From Rhizomicrobium sp. (GTDB lineage: Bacteria > Pseudomonadota > Alphaproteobacteria > Micropepsales > Micropepsaceae), in the NCBI GenBank assembly GCA_037200045.1, contig JBBCHM010000001.1, forward strand, positions 930,001 to 994,000: DNA of 64,000 nucleotides, given 5' to 3'. Positions 29,527 through 39,568 of the stretch are shown in pieces; the first letter of the stretch is position 1; the number at the start of each line of letters is the position of its first letter. The position numbers and the translations under genes are program-made. The notes under the pieces are model-generated. The model ran no database searches. It was not told the DNA's origin and saw only the letters and a list, made by a program, of their open reading frames with translations.

Positions 29527-29937
29527 ATGCCCGCCGTGATGCTCGAACACTACACGCTCGAATGCGCCGACCTGACGGTGACGCGCGATTTCTACGTCGA
29601 CATGCTGGGCCTGAAGGAAGATTTCCGGCCGCAGATGACGTTCCCCGGCCATTGGCTCTATTGCGGCGGCGTTCCGATCGTCCATCTGATGAAGAAGGAG
29701 GCGCAGGACCGTCCCAAGGTCCAGACCGGCCGCCTCGACCACATCGCCTTCAAGAGCGAAAACCCCGACGAGCTTCTGGGCAAGCTGCGCCGCGCCGACA
29801 TTCCCTACGAAGAGAACAAGGTGTGGGAGATCGGGCTGCTGCAGGTCTTCGTCTACGACCCCGACGGCTTGCAGGTCGAGCTCAACTTCCACGGCGCCCT
29901 CCCGATCGACAAGACGCGGATGCCGTCGGCGGCGTAA
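29527..29937 (+). CDS. VOC (glyoxalase/extradiol dioxygenase-fold) family protein
   Basis: 136 residues with two beta-alpha-beta-beta-beta modules. LEHYTLECADLTVTRDFYVDMLGL and LDHIAFKSENPDELLGKLR mark the module starts, and VELNFHG at the end supplies a metal-ligand glutamate position. It is the last gene of the rightward lig operon, 38 bases after the previous stop. Function is unknown: it may be an isomerase, a dioxygenase or a lyase. Confidence 0.75.
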   Translation: MPAVMLEHYTLECADLTVTRDFYVDMLGLKEDFRPQMTFPGHWLYCGGVPIVHLMKKEAQDRPKVQTGRLDHIAFKSENPDELLGKLRRADIPYEENKVWEIGLLQVFVYDPDGLQVELNFHGALPIDKTRMPSAA

Positions 29938-29946
29938 CAAAAGCGG

Positions 29947-30037
29947 TGTCATGGCCCGCGAATGCGGGCCACCCAGTTGACACCTGCACCGATCGTGCAC
30001 CCGTCAACTGGGTCCGCCGCATTCGCGGCGGATGACA
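29947..30037. repeat. Inverted pair of 35-bp palindromic REP-like units with compensatory stems
   Basis: Two 35-base units lie head to head in the gap between the convergent VOC and amidohydrolase genes. Each reads TGTCAT, then a seven-base-pair hairpin with GAAT loop, then ACCCAGTTGAC. Left unit stem: GGCCCGC-GAAT-GCGGGCC (29947-29981). Right unit, on the other strand: CCGCCGC-GAAT-GCGGCGG (30003-30037). The flanks and loop are identical while the stems differ in a way that keeps pairing. This is typical of dispersed palindromic intergenic elements and may end transcription from both sides. Confidence 0.75.
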
Positions 30038-30053
30038 GCGGAGCGGGGGTGCC

Positions 30054-31064
30054 TCACCCCGCGATATGAAAAACCCGCTCCGCGTTCCCGTGGAAAATCT
30101 TCTCCCGATCCGCCTCCGAAATCTCCGCCTCGTTCATCCATTTCACCGCCGGCGGCGACACCTGATAGGGATAGTCGATCGCCCACATGATCCGGTCCGC
30201 GCCCAAGACCTCGATGGCGTATTTCAGCGCCGGCGTGTGCTCGACCCCGCTGGTCGTGATCCAGAAATTCCGCGCGAACACTTCGCCCGGTTTCATGTTC
30301 CCAGGCACGTCGCCCCATGCCTTGTGCAGCCCGTAGATATAATCGTTGCGCCAGATGTTGTACGGGATGCTCTCGCCCATATGGCCGATCACGATCTTGA
30401 GCTTCGGGAACCGCTCGAACAGCCCGCACAGGATCATCCGCATGCAGTGCACCGACACTTCCGCCTGAAAGCCCCACAGCGCCGTATACATGCCGTAATC
30501 GCCGTACAGCGCCGCCATGTGTTTCGACGGGCAGCGCGGATGGATATAGATCGCGCGGTCCAGCGCCTCGGCGCATTCCAGGATCGGCCAGTATTTCGGA
30601 TTGTCGAGATATTCGCCATTGGTGTGCGAGTTCAGGATGAAGCCGTTGAGCTTCAGCGTGTTGATCGCGCGCTGCATCTCGATCACCGCGCGCTTGGGGT
30701 CCTGCGGCGCGAACGACGCCAGCCCGGCGAAGCGTGTCGGATGGCGCGTGATCGTTTCCGCCATGCGGTCATTGGCCAGCGTCGCCATGCCCACCGCCGT
30801 GTCGGCATCGAACATCTGCACCCCGGGCGAGGTCAGCGACAGCAGATGCATCGACACATCGTCCGCATCCATGATCTCCAGCCGCTGCGCATCGTCGATG
30901 AGGCCCTTGTACAGCGGGCTCCCCGGCACCGCGGAACGGCGCGGCAGGCGCAGGTCGAGATCGTCCCAGGTGCTCCTGGTCAGCGCGAGGATCGCCGCCA
31001 TGTGTTCCGGAATGCTCCACGCCTCTTCCGTCGCGATACGGCGGATATTCTTGTCGGTCGCCAT
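30054..31064 (-). CDS. Amidohydrolase-2 (ACMSD-type) aromatic decarboxylase
   Basis: 336 residues from the ATG at 31064, with GAGGA upstream. The N-terminal metal motif is IATEEAW, an ExA form, as in gamma-resorcylate and 5-carboxyvanillate (LigW) decarboxylases, not the HxH of hydrolases. Further ligands are His175 (YIHPRCPS), His228 (IGHMGES) and Asp297 (WAIDYPY). Such enzymes remove a carboxylate ortho to a phenolic hydroxyl without cofactors other than a divalent metal. Being next to the lig operon suggests it channels a carboxylated phenol into it. Exact substrate not determined. Confidence 0.82.
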   Translation of the reverse strand: MATDKNIRRIATEEAWSIPEHMAAILALTRSTWDDLDLRLPRRSAVPGSPLYKGLIDDAQRLEIMDADDVSMHLLSLTSPGVQMFDADTAVGMATLANDRMAETITRHPTRFAGLASFAPQDPKRAVIEMQRAINTLKLNGFILNSHTNGEYLDNPKYWPILECAEALDRAIYIHPRCPSKHMAALYGDYGMYTALWGFQAEVSVHCMRMILCGLFERFPKLKIVIGHMGESIPYNIWRNDYIYGLHKAWGDVPGNMKPGEVFARNFWITTSGVEHTPALKYAIEVLGADRIMWAIDYPYQVSPPAVKWMNEAEISEADREKIFHGNAERVFHIAG

Positions 31065-31208
31065 GGTGTCCTCCTTCGACGCGCTACTGTTCCGGCGTCG
31101 TTGCGAAAAGGGTAGGGCGATCCGTCCTCGCCCACCGCCGCTCAGAGGAAGGAAAAAACCACTGCGAGCGAATTCCACGCGGGCCGCGATTTGTGCGATA
31201 TTTCCGCG

Positions 31209-32051
31209 ATGACCGCGAAAGAAGGCATGACCGAAACACGGCCGCCCGCCATCCGCGCGCGCCGCAGCCGCATCGGCCGCGCGGACGAGAGCACGGGCGT
31301 GCGCGTCCTGCCGCAGGAAACGCCGGTCGCCTTCACCTATGGCCACCAGACCCATGCCGTCATGCTGGCCACGCCGGCCGACCTGGAGGATTTCGCCGTC
31401 GGCTTCTCCTTCACCGAACAGATCATCGATGATCCCATCGAGATCGAGGAGCTCGAGATCGTCGATCTGCCCAATGGCATCGAGCTGCGCATGTCGCTCG
31501 CCGGCGAACGCGCCGCGGAGGTCGAAGGCCGCCGCCGCCACATGGCCGGCCCCGCCGGCTGCGGCCTCTGCGGCATCGAAAGCCTCGAAGCGGCCACCGC
31601 GCCGCCGCCGGCTGTCCGTGCCGAATTGCAGGTCGAGACCGCCGAAATCTTTCGAGCGCTGGCCACGCTGCGCGAGCATCAGCCGATCAACGACGAAACG
31701 CGCGGCGTCCACGCCGCCGGCTTCTGGTCGCCGTCGTCCCATCGGTTCGTCGCCGTGCGCGAGGATGTCGGCCGCCACAACGCGCTCGATAAGTTGATCG
31801 GCGCGCTGCTGCGCGCGGATATCGCCGCGAGCGACGGCTTCATCGTGCTGACCAGCCGCGTCTCCATCGAACTGGTCCAGAAGACCGCGAAGATCGGCTG
31901 TCCCGTGCTGGTGGCGATCTCGGTGCCGACCGCGCTCGCGCTCAAGACGGCGGAGGCCGCGAACATCACGCTGGCGGCCATCGCGCGCGACGACAGTTTC
32001 GAGATCTTCACCCATCCCCAGCGCATTCGGACGGCCGCCCATGTCGCCTGA
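31209..32051 (+). CDS. fdhD: Formate dehydrogenase accessory sulfurtransferase FdhD
   Basis: About 280 residues. The segment GPAGCGLCGIESLE holds the CxxC pair that relays sulfur, and RVSIELVQKTAKIG is another FdhD block near the C-terminus. FdhD passes sulfur from a cysteine desulfurase to the molybdenum cofactor of formate dehydrogenase. I used the ATG at 31209; a TTG at 31191 and an ATG at 31227 are alternatives without a clear ribosome-site preference. It overlaps fdsD by 11 bases. The catalytic FDH subunits are not in the window. Confidence 0.88.
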   Translation: MTAKEGMTETRPPAIRARRSRIGRADESTGVRVLPQETPVAFTYGHQTHAVMLATPADLEDFAVGFSFTEQIIDDPIEIEELEIVDLPNGIELRMSLAGERAAEVEGRRRHMAGPAGCGLCGIESLEAATAPPPAVRAELQVETAEIFRALATLREHQPINDETRGVHAAGFWSPSSHRFVAVREDVGRHNALDKLIGALLRADIAASDGFIVLTSRVSIELVQKTAKIGCPVLVAISVPTALALKTAEAANITLAAIARDDSFEIFTHPQRIRTAAHVA

Positions 32052-32256
32052 CGAGAATCTGATCTACATGGCCAACCAGATCGCCACGTTCTTTTCCACC
32101 CAGGGCGAGGCCCGTGCCGTCGCCGGCATCGGCGACCACATCCAGAAATTCTGGGACCCCAGGATGCGCAGCGACCTGCTGCGGCTTGCCCGGCAGGAAG
32201 ACAGCAAGCTCAACCCGCTGGTGCAAAAAGCGTTGCCGCTGATCGCAGGTTCCTAG
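32041..32256 (+). CDS. fdsD: NAD-dependent formate dehydrogenase delta subunit
   Basis: 71 residues. LIYMANQIATFFSTQGEARA followed by IGDHIQKFWDPRMRSDLL is the full-length FdsD pattern. This small protein helps maturation or cofactor loading of the NAD-linked molybdenum formate dehydrogenase. It normally follows fdsGBA and fdhD; here only fdhD is present, so the pair is separated from the enzyme it serves. Confidence 0.88.
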   Translation: MSPDENLIYMANQIATFFSTQGEARAVAGIGDHIQKFWDPRMRSDLLRLARQEDSKLNPLVQKALPLIAGS

Positions 32257-32287
32257 TGTGAGTTGTGATCAGATTTATCCAATAAAT

Positions 32288-32318
32288 CGTCATGGCCGGC
32301 ATAAAGCCGGCCATGACG
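32288..32318. terminator. Perfect 13-bp hairpin between convergent fdsD and mobA
   Basis: CGTCATGGCCGGC-ataaa-GCCGGCCATGACG is a perfect stem with a five-base loop. No long T-run follows, but it lies exactly between two convergent stop codons and could act in both directions. Similar palindromes are scattered through many alphaproteobacterial genomes. Confidence 0.65.
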
Positions 32319-32352
32319 AAGATTTGTTTGATGGCTTCGTGAGCGACGCGCG

Positions 32353-32945
32353 TTAAACCGCATCGTGTGCCAGGGCCTCGGCCCGCGCCAGATCCTCTGG
32401 CGTGTTGACGTTGAAGAACGCCTCGCTTTCACACGCGATATCGCGGATCGTGCCGCCGAGATGATCGAGCGCGCCGTGCAGGCTGCGCCAGTGCTCCTCG
32501 ACGACGCCCGCACGCAGCCGCTCCAGGCACGACACCGGCCACACGGCGCACACGCCGTGCATCCGTCCTTCGCTTCGCGCCGCGACCGGCGCCTCGGGCG
32601 CATCGCGCATCAATTGCGCGACAAGATCGTCCGGCAGGAACGGCGTGTCGCACGGAAACGTCGCGAGCCACTTCGCCGTCCCGCGCGCCCATTCCAGCCC
32701 TCTCACCACGCCGGCGAGCGGCCCGGTGTCGCCCGGAAGCGAGTCGGCCAGAAGTGCAAACCGCATGCCCAGCCGCGCGCGATACGCATCCACTCTCGCT
32801 ATGGGAACGCTCAGCGCCAGTTCACCAACCTGATCTTGCACGCGCCCGATCACCGCCTCGATCAGCGTCCGCCCGCGGAACGGCACGAGCGCCTTGTCGC
32901 CGCCGATCCGCGTTCCGGCGCCGCCCGCCAGGATGACGCCGGCGA

Positions 32946-32949
<4 letters not shown>
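32353..32949 (-). CDS. mobA: Molybdenum cofactor guanylyltransferase
   Basis: 198 residues. The nucleotide-binding start is VILAGGAGTRIGGDKAL, and FPCDTPFLPDDLV holds the metal-binding aspartate. MobA attaches GMP to molybdopterin for the bis-MGD cofactor used by formate dehydrogenase. It overlaps the biotin carboxylase gene by ATGA, yet functionally it belongs with the fdhD-fdsD pair that converges on it. Confidence 0.88.
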
Positions 32950-34279
<1,330 letters not shown>

Positions 34280-34283
<4 letters not shown>

Positions 34284-34735
34284 GGCGTCAGGCGCAGGAT
34301 CATCAGGACGCGATCCTGCTCGACGAATTCGCCGTTCTGTGCCGCGATCGACTCGATGATGCCGCGCGCCCCCGCCGGCACCGAATTCATCAGCTTCATC
34401 GTCTCGACGATGCCGATGGCGGTGTCCGGCTCGACCGCCGATCCGACTTCGACGAAGGGCGCGGCGCCCGGCTTGGGCGCGCGGTAGAACGTCCCCATGA
34501 GCGGCGGCCGGATCGCGACGGTGCCGGGCGCCAGCGCGGCGGCCGCTTCTTTCGCAACCGCGAGCACCGGACCGGCCGGCGCCGTGGCGCGCGTTTCGTT
34601 TTCCTGCGTCCAGCCGCCGGCGCCGGAGCGGCGCAGCGTCAGCTTGAACTTGTCGGTCTCCAGGCGAAGCTCGTCGAACGCCGACTTGTCGAGCAGGCCC
34701 ACGATCTCGGCCACGTCCTCGCGGGTGAGGTTCAT
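34280..34735 (-). CDS. accB: Biotin carboxyl carrier protein
   Basis: 151 residues. The N-terminal half opens with EDVAEIVGLLDKSAFDELRL and a strongly basic KFKLTLRR, then an alanine/proline linker. The C-terminal domain has PLMGTFYRAPKPGAAPFVEVG and the biotinylation site IVETMKLMNSV, where the usual EAMKM reads ETMKL. The lysine carries biotin. ATGA overlap with accC. This BCCP type differs from the housekeeping form at both N-terminus and biotin motif, fitting a specialised carboxylase. Confidence 0.85.
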
Positions 34736-34742
34736 CGCCGCC

Positions 34743-35792
34743 TCAGCGCTTGCCGGCGAAGGCGGCGAAGATGTGATCGACGGCCCGCGCCTTGGGCGCG
34801 ATCACCGGCTGGGCGTCGCGCTTGCTCCACACCGTCTCGGGTCGGCTTTGCAGCAGGAAGATCTCCGCCTTCGGTCCGCGCGCCACCGCCCATTCGATGT
34901 CCTGCGGCTTGCCGTAATAGCGCTCGACGCGCCGTCCGATCTCCGCCAGCGCCGCGATCTCGCCGTCCGCCAGGCAGGGCAGGGCGCGCTCGGCCTCGGG
35001 CACCTCGGTCACCACCACGCCGCCGGCGTCGAAATCGGGCAGATGCTGCACCGCCTTGTCGGCCACCGCGCGTCCGCTGATCTCGCCCGTCACCTTGCCG
35101 ACGATGTACTTGTCCGGCGTGACCTCGCCGCCGACGATCGCCGAGCCCAGGCCATAGGCGCCCTCGATCACGATGACGGAGCGGTCGCCCGTCGTCGGGC
35201 TGCGCGTGAACATCACGCCGGAGCAGCGCGAGTCCACCATCTTCTGCACGACCACGCCCATCGCGAGGCCGTCCTCGCTCAGCTTCAGCCGCAGGCGATA
35301 ATTGAGCGACTCGACGCTGTAGAGGCTCGCCCAGCAGCGGCGCACATGCGCCAGCACGCTCTCAGGTCCGCGCAGCCACAGATAGGTGTCCTGCAGCCCG
35401 GCGAAGCTCGCATCCTCGCCGTCCTCGCTCGTCGCGCTGGAGCGTACCGCCAGCGGCTGCGACGGATCGCCGGCGCACAGCGCGGCATGCGCCGCCAAGA
35501 TCGCGCCTTCGACATCCTCGGGAAAACGCGCCGCCTCGATCCGCTCGCGGATCGCGCGGCTCGCGGCATCGATGGCCGGAAGATCGTCCGCTTGCAGTTC
35601 CGCCAGCGCGCGCCGCACATCCGCGCCGGCGCCGGTCGCCGCCATGAACCGTTCGAACGCGGCGGTAGCGACGACGAAGCCGGGCGGCGGCGCGATGCCG
35701 GCGCGCGTCAGCTCGCCCAGATTCGCGCCCTTGCCGCCGACCGACAGGCGGTCGCCAAGACCGATCTCGCTGAAGGCCAGCACGAAGTTCAT
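34743..35792 (-). CDS. PEP synthase N-terminal-domain protein (stand-alone ATP-binding subunit)
   Basis: 349 residues from MNFVLAFSEIGLGD; the open frame starts ten codons earlier. It matches only the ATP-grasp-like first domain of phosphoenolpyruvate synthase/PPDK: SVGGKGANLGELTRAGIPP-like start (GGKGANLGEL), AVRSSATSEDGEDASFAGLQDTYL given as the nucleotide-binding region, SGVMFTRSP, and IEWAVARG. The phosphohistidine and PEP domains are absent. This is how the ATP-binding subunit of phenylphosphate synthase (PpsB) and related two-part aryl dikinases look. Seven bases before accB on the same strand, it is the first gene of a four-gene run ending in mobA. Confidence 0.75.
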   Translation of the reverse strand: MNFVLAFSEIGLGDRLSVGGKGANLGELTRAGIAPPPGFVVATAAFERFMAATGAGADVRRALAELQADDLPAIDAASRAIRERIEAARFPEDVEGAILAAHAALCAGDPSQPLAVRSSATSEDGEDASFAGLQDTYLWLRGPESVLAHVRRCWASLYSVESLNYRLRLKLSEDGLAMGVVVQKMVDSRCSGVMFTRSPTTGDRSVIVIEGAYGLGSAIVGGEVTPDKYIVGKVTGEISGRAVADKAVQHLPDFDAGGVVVTEVPEAERALPCLADGEIAALAEIGRRVERYYGKPQDIEWAVARGPKAEIFLLQSRPETVWSKRDAQPVIAPKARAVDHIFAAFAGKR

Positions 35793-36007
35793 GCGTGACA
35801 CCACACCTTTGTCCGGCGGCAATGCAAAGCCGCTCGCCCATCGTTAGCAGGCGTCGCCGCGCCCGCCAACGCTCCGTTCGCTCGGCCTCTCCGGTTTTCC
35901 TGCAACAGCGCGTTTTAGTGCGCAGTTGGTGGAGTAGCTGCGCCACCAGGGCGGGAAGCTCCCTCGCGACCGCCGTGACGCGGGGCCAGAGCGGAGGCGC
36001 GCGAGCG

Positions 36008-36892
36008 ATGAGAGACGTCGAAGGCAAGACCGCCTTCATCACCGGCGGCGCCAGCGGCATCGGGCTCGGCATGGCAAAGGTGTTCGCCGCCGCCGGCATG
36101 AAGGTGGTGATCGCCGACATCCGCCAGGATCACATCGACGCGGCGATGGCGCAGTTCTCCGCGACCAATCTGCGCGTCCATCCCATCCGTCTCGACGTGA
36201 CCGACCGCGCCGCGCTGGCATCCGCCGCCGACGAGGCCGAGCGCGTCTTCGGAAACGTCCACGTCGTCTGCAACAATGCCGGCATCAACCTGTTCGCGCC
36301 GATGGACGAATGCACCTATGAGGATTGGGACTGGGTGATGGGCGTCAATCTCGGCGGCGTCGTCAACGGCGTGCGCACTTTCGTGCCGCGCATCAAGAAG
36401 CACGGCGAGGGCGGCCAGGTCGTCAACACCGCCTCGATGGCCGCCTTCATCACCGGCCCCGCCGCGGGCATCTACACCGCGTCGAAATTCGCCGTGCGGG
36501 GCCTCAGCGAAAGCCTGCGCTGGAGTCTGGCGCCGCACAATATCGGCGTCTCGGTGCTGTGCCCCGGTCTCGTCAACACCGCGATCCACGAGAGCGACAT
36601 GGTCCGCCCGGCGAGCCTGTCGCGCAACAAGGGTCCGGTGGACGAAGAGTTCATGGTGCATCTCCCCGACATCAACAAGGCGGGGATGGATCCGGTCGAG
36701 GTTGGCGAGAAGGTGCTGGCCGGCATCCGGCGCAACGACCTCCATATCTTCCCGCATCCCGAATTCCGCGAGGAGCTGCGCGAGATTTTCAACGACATAT
36801 TGTCGGAGCTGCCGGAAGGCCCGGTCGATCCCAAGCGGCTCGCGATCGAGCAATTCCGCCGCGAGACCGTTGCCAAAGCCAAGCTGCATTAG
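36008..36892 (+). CDS. Short-chain dehydrogenase/reductase
   Basis: 294 residues. NAD(P) site GGASGIGLGMAK at about 13-24, acidic residue at the end of strand 2 (VIADIRQ) favouring NAD+, NNAG motif (VCNNAGI), and catalytic Ser/Tyr/Lys in NTASMAAF and YTASKFAVRG. The start ATG at 36008 directly precedes RDVEGKTAFITGG. The C-terminal 60 residues extend beyond the SDR core and may bind substrate. It is divergent from the carboxylase module and convergent with the MarR gene. Confidence 0.85.
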   Translation: MRDVEGKTAFITGGASGIGLGMAKVFAAAGMKVVIADIRQDHIDAAMAQFSATNLRVHPIRLDVTDRAALASAADEAERVFGNVHVVCNNAGINLFAPMDECTYEDWDWVMGVNLGGVVNGVRTFVPRIKKHGEGGQVVNTASMAAFITGPAAGIYTASKFAVRGLSESLRWSLAPHNIGVSVLCPGLVNTAIHESDMVRPASLSRNKGPVDEEFMVHLPDINKAGMDPVEVGEKVLAGIRRNDLHIFPHPEFREELREIFNDILSELPEGPVDPKRLAIEQFRRETVAKAKLH

Positions 36893-36945
36893 GCGCCGAC
36901 ATGATCGGATGCGATGCACGCCGTGCGGATCGAGCGGCGATGTCC

Positions 36946-37437
36946 CTAGCGATCGATGCGCCGCAGAAGGCCCAGAAGGTCGGCGATTTCGGCCTTGCCG
37001 ACGCATTCGGCGATCCACTTCTCGTGCTCGGCGACCGCGGCACGCGATTGCGCCAGCACCTTCTGGCCCTTCGGCGTCAGGTAGAGCTCCTGGCGGCGCC
37101 CGTCGCTGCTGGAGCGCTCGCGGATCAGGAGCTGGCGGTCGGCCAGCCGGTCGATGATCGCCATCATCGAGGCGCGGTCCATGCCGAGCTCGTTCGCCAG
37201 CGTCACCTGCGAGATGCCGCCATTGGCGCCGATCATCCACAGCACGCCGGTCTGCTTCTGGGTCAGGTCGAGCTTGGCCATGATCGACGCGAAGCGCCGC
37301 GAGATCGCGACATAGGCCATCCGCATGCGAAAGCCGACCAGGCCGTCCAGATTGGCGCGGTCGACCCTGGGTTTGCCGGCGGATGCGCCGCCATTGGTTT
37401 TGCGGACGCGCGAAGCGGGCGTGTCTTTTGTCAGCAT
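36946..37437 (-). CDS. MarR-family transcriptional regulator
   Basis: 163 residues. The winged helix lies at about residues 60-135: LTQKQTGVLWMIGANGGISQ, then VTLANELGMDRASMMAIIDRL (recognition helix) and SSDGRRQELYLTPKG (wing), given as three blocks. MarR proteins repress nearby catabolic or efflux genes and respond to phenolic ligands. It is divergent from the MFS transporter gene, which is its most likely target. Confidence 0.85.
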   Translation of the reverse strand: MLTKDTPASRVRKTNGGASAGKPRVDRANLDGLVGFRMRMAYVAISRRFASIMAKLDLTQKQTGVLWMIGANGGISQVTLANELGMDRASMMAIIDRLADRQLLIRERSSSDGRRQELYLTPKGQKVLAQSRAAVAEHEKWIAECVGKAEIADLLGLLRRIDR

Positions 37438-37684
37438 CGCGGGTCTTCGAGAACTTTCGGTTGCGGCGGGCGGGTGCCTTCGCTCTTACAGGAACGCCCC
37501 CGCCGGATGCAATCCGCGCGCGCGAGCGATGTGACCGGTTTGGGCCGCCAGGCGCGACGCGCCCGGGCATTTTCGGCGCGCTGCAGCGCACATAACGTAA
37601 CGGAATGCAGGCCGCGCCGCCTTGCAGGCCGCTCGAACGGGGGGAAACGATGAGATCCGTGATCGCGCGCCGGGCGAGGGTCCG
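37438..37684. promoter_or_regulatory. Divergent region between marR-type gene and MFS transporter
   Basis: 247 bases, no gene seen. GCGCTG|CAGCGC at 37578-37589 is a perfect 12-base palindrome and CATAACGTAACG just after it is the only less GC-rich stretch. Either could be part of a MarR operator or promoter, but the support is only position and symmetry. Confidence 0.35.
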
Positions 37685-39313
37685 GTGAGCAAGCCCGACG
37701 ACGCGCCGCCGCCCGCCCTCGGCGGCTACCGCTGGTACGCGCTGGCCGTCCTGACGGCGGCGCTGGCGCTCAGCCTGCTCGACCGGCAGATCCTCACCAT
37801 CCTGGCCGGGCCCATCAAGGCGGATCTGGGCCTGTCCGACGCCGAGTTCGGCCTGCTCTACGGCACCACCTTCGCGGTGTTCTATTCGCTGTTCGGCATT
37901 CCGCTCGGCCGTGTCGCCGACGTCTGGCTGCGCGGCAGGCTGATGGCGCTGGGGCTGATCGGCTGGTCGGCGATGACCATGTTCAGCGGCTTCGCCGCCA
38001 ACCTCACCCAGCTCGTCATCGCGCGCATGGGCGTGGGCGTCGGCGAGGCGACCGCCAATTCGGCGACCTATTCGCTGCTCTCCGATTATTTCCCCAAGGA
38101 GCAGCGCGCCACCGCCATCGCGCTCTATTCCTGCGGCGTCTCCTTCGGCCTCGGCGGCTCGCTGTGGTTCGGCGGCAGCATCGTCGATCTGTGGCACGGC
38201 TGGTTCGGCGCCGGCGGCGCGCCGCTCGGCCTCAAAGCCTGGCAGGCGGCGTTCGTCATCGTCGGTCTGCCGGGATTTCCCGTCGCCGCGCTTCTGTGGT
38301 GGGTGCGCGAGCCCAAGCGCGGCGCCGCCGACGGCCTGGTGCAGACGGTCGCCGGCAAACCCTTTCCCGCCTTCCTGGCCGAGCTTCTCGCCATCGTGCC
38401 GCCGCTGACGCTGGCCAATCTGTTCGTCCTCAAGGCGCCACGCCGCATCTGGATAACGCATCTGCTGGTGCTCGCCGCAATCGCGGCCGCCGCGGTCGCG
38501 CTGATCGATTTCACCAACGGCATCGTGCCGGCGGCCAAGCGCCATGTGCTGTTCGACATCGGCGGCCTCGTGATCACCGGCCACACCGTGCAATGGACCG
38601 CGCTCGGCGTCGGGCTCTACGGCGTGTTCTCCTGGGCGCAGTCGCTGCGGCTGCGCGACGCGCCGGCCTATGCGCTGATCTTCCGGTCCCCGGCGATGCT
38701 CGGCCTGATGGGCGCCGCCTCGTTCAACATGATCCTCAATTACGGCCTGACCTCCTGGGCGCCGTTCTACGCCGTCACCACCTACAAGCTGTCGCTGGCG
38801 CGCGTCGGCTTCGAGATGGGGCTGGTCGCTGCCTCGGCTGGGCTGATCGGCACCTATCTCGGCGGCGTGCTGGCGGATTGGGCGCGCCGCCGCTCGCCGC
38901 GCGGCCGGCTCTATGTCTCGCTCGCGGCCATGGTCGGCTCGGTGCCGATCGCGCCCGCCATGCTCGCGGCGCCGACGCTGGAGATCATGATGGCGTGGTG
39001 GCTGATACTCGGCACCATCGTCACCGCCTGGCTCGCCGGCCTGGCGGCGGCGACGCAGGAGCTGGTCCTGCCGCGCATGCGCGGCACCGCGGCGGCGGCG
39101 CTGACCCTCGCCATGACGATGTTCGGCCTCGGCCTCGGTCCTTACACCGTCGGGCTCGTCAGCGACACGACGGGCAATCTGTATGTCGCGATGCTCAGCG
39201 TCTATGCCGCGATCCCGCTGGTGATCCTCTGCATGGCGGTGGCGATCCGCCACATCGCCGCGACGGAGGCCAATCTCGTCGCGCTCGCCCGCGCCGCCGG
39301 CGAGCCGGTCTGA
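37685..39313 (+). CDS. MFS transporter (spinster-like family)
   Basis: About 542 residues with 12 predicted membrane helices. The first helix is WYALAVLTAALALSLLDRQIL, and GIPLGRVADVWLRGRLMALG is the loop 2-3 MFS signature (given as two blocks). A long central region with charged residues and additional hydrophobic stretches (about 240-330) is unusual compared with simple 430-residue members. I chose the GTG at 37685, which has GAGGG upstream; a TTG at 37622 would add 21 unlikely residues. Likely substrate is an aromatic acid or related catabolic compound, judged from context only. Confidence 0.82.
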   Translation: MSKPDDAPPPALGGYRWYALAVLTAALALSLLDRQILTILAGPIKADLGLSDAEFGLLYGTTFAVFYSLFGIPLGRVADVWLRGRLMALGLIGWSAMTMFSGFAANLTQLVIARMGVGVGEATANSATYSLLSDYFPKEQRATAIALYSCGVSFGLGGSLWFGGSIVDLWHGWFGAGGAPLGLKAWQAAFVIVGLPGFPVAALLWWVREPKRGAADGLVQTVAGKPFPAFLAELLAIVPPLTLANLFVLKAPRRIWITHLLVLAAIAAAAVALIDFTNGIVPAAKRHVLFDIGGLVITGHTVQWTALGVGLYGVFSWAQSLRLRDAPAYALIFRSPAMLGLMGAASFNMILNYGLTSWAPFYAVTTYKLSLARVGFEMGLVAASAGLIGTYLGGVLADWARRRSPRGRLYVSLAAMVGSVPIAPAMLAAPTLEIMMAWWLILGTIVTAWLAGLAAATQELVLPRMRGTAAAALTLAMTMFGLGLGPYTVGLVSDTTGNLYVAMLSVYAAIPLVILCMAVAIRHIAATEANLVALARAAGEPV

Positions 39314-39321
39314 CCGCGGAT

Positions 39322-39342
39322 TTCGTACGTTGAACATACGAT
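39322..39342. promoter_or_regulatory. 21-bp dyad, left copy (candidate operator)
   Basis: TTCGTACG-N5-CATACGAT: two eight-base half-sites around a five-base spacer, matching the perfect copy at 39517-39537 except for two symmetric imperfections. It starts nine bases after the MFS stop codon. Confidence 0.55.
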
Positions 39343-39516
39343 TTCTTCCGCCGCTATCGGCGCATCGTGGGCAAACCCCATCCGCGATAGCGCCTGGGAT
39401 ACAATGTCAGCCCAAAAAATCACGAGAAAGTGCGCTTCCTGGCGGGTAGCGGGACTGCCCAGTTAGATATCCCACGATCTCCCACTTGCCGTGTGGGCGG
39501 CCGTTCGCTTGACCAT

Positions 39517-39537
39517 TTCGTATGTCGCGCATACGAA
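39517..39537. promoter_or_regulatory. 21-bp dyad, right copy (candidate operator)
   Basis: TTCGTATG-N5-CATACGAA is a perfect inverted repeat 31 bases before the start of the methyltransferase-like gene. With the copy at 39322 (195 bases away) it could bind a dimeric repressor that loops the DNA. No T-run follows, so it is not a terminator. Confidence 0.6.
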
Positions 39538-39568
39538 TCGCCGCCGAGGAACCCAGGGAGGCGGCGAC

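Noticed and set aside
35915..39337. Open frame of 1140 codons on the minus strand
   Set aside because: It runs antisense through the SDR, MarR and MFS genes, has arginine/glycine-heavy composition and no recognisable domain. It is a by-product of high GC.
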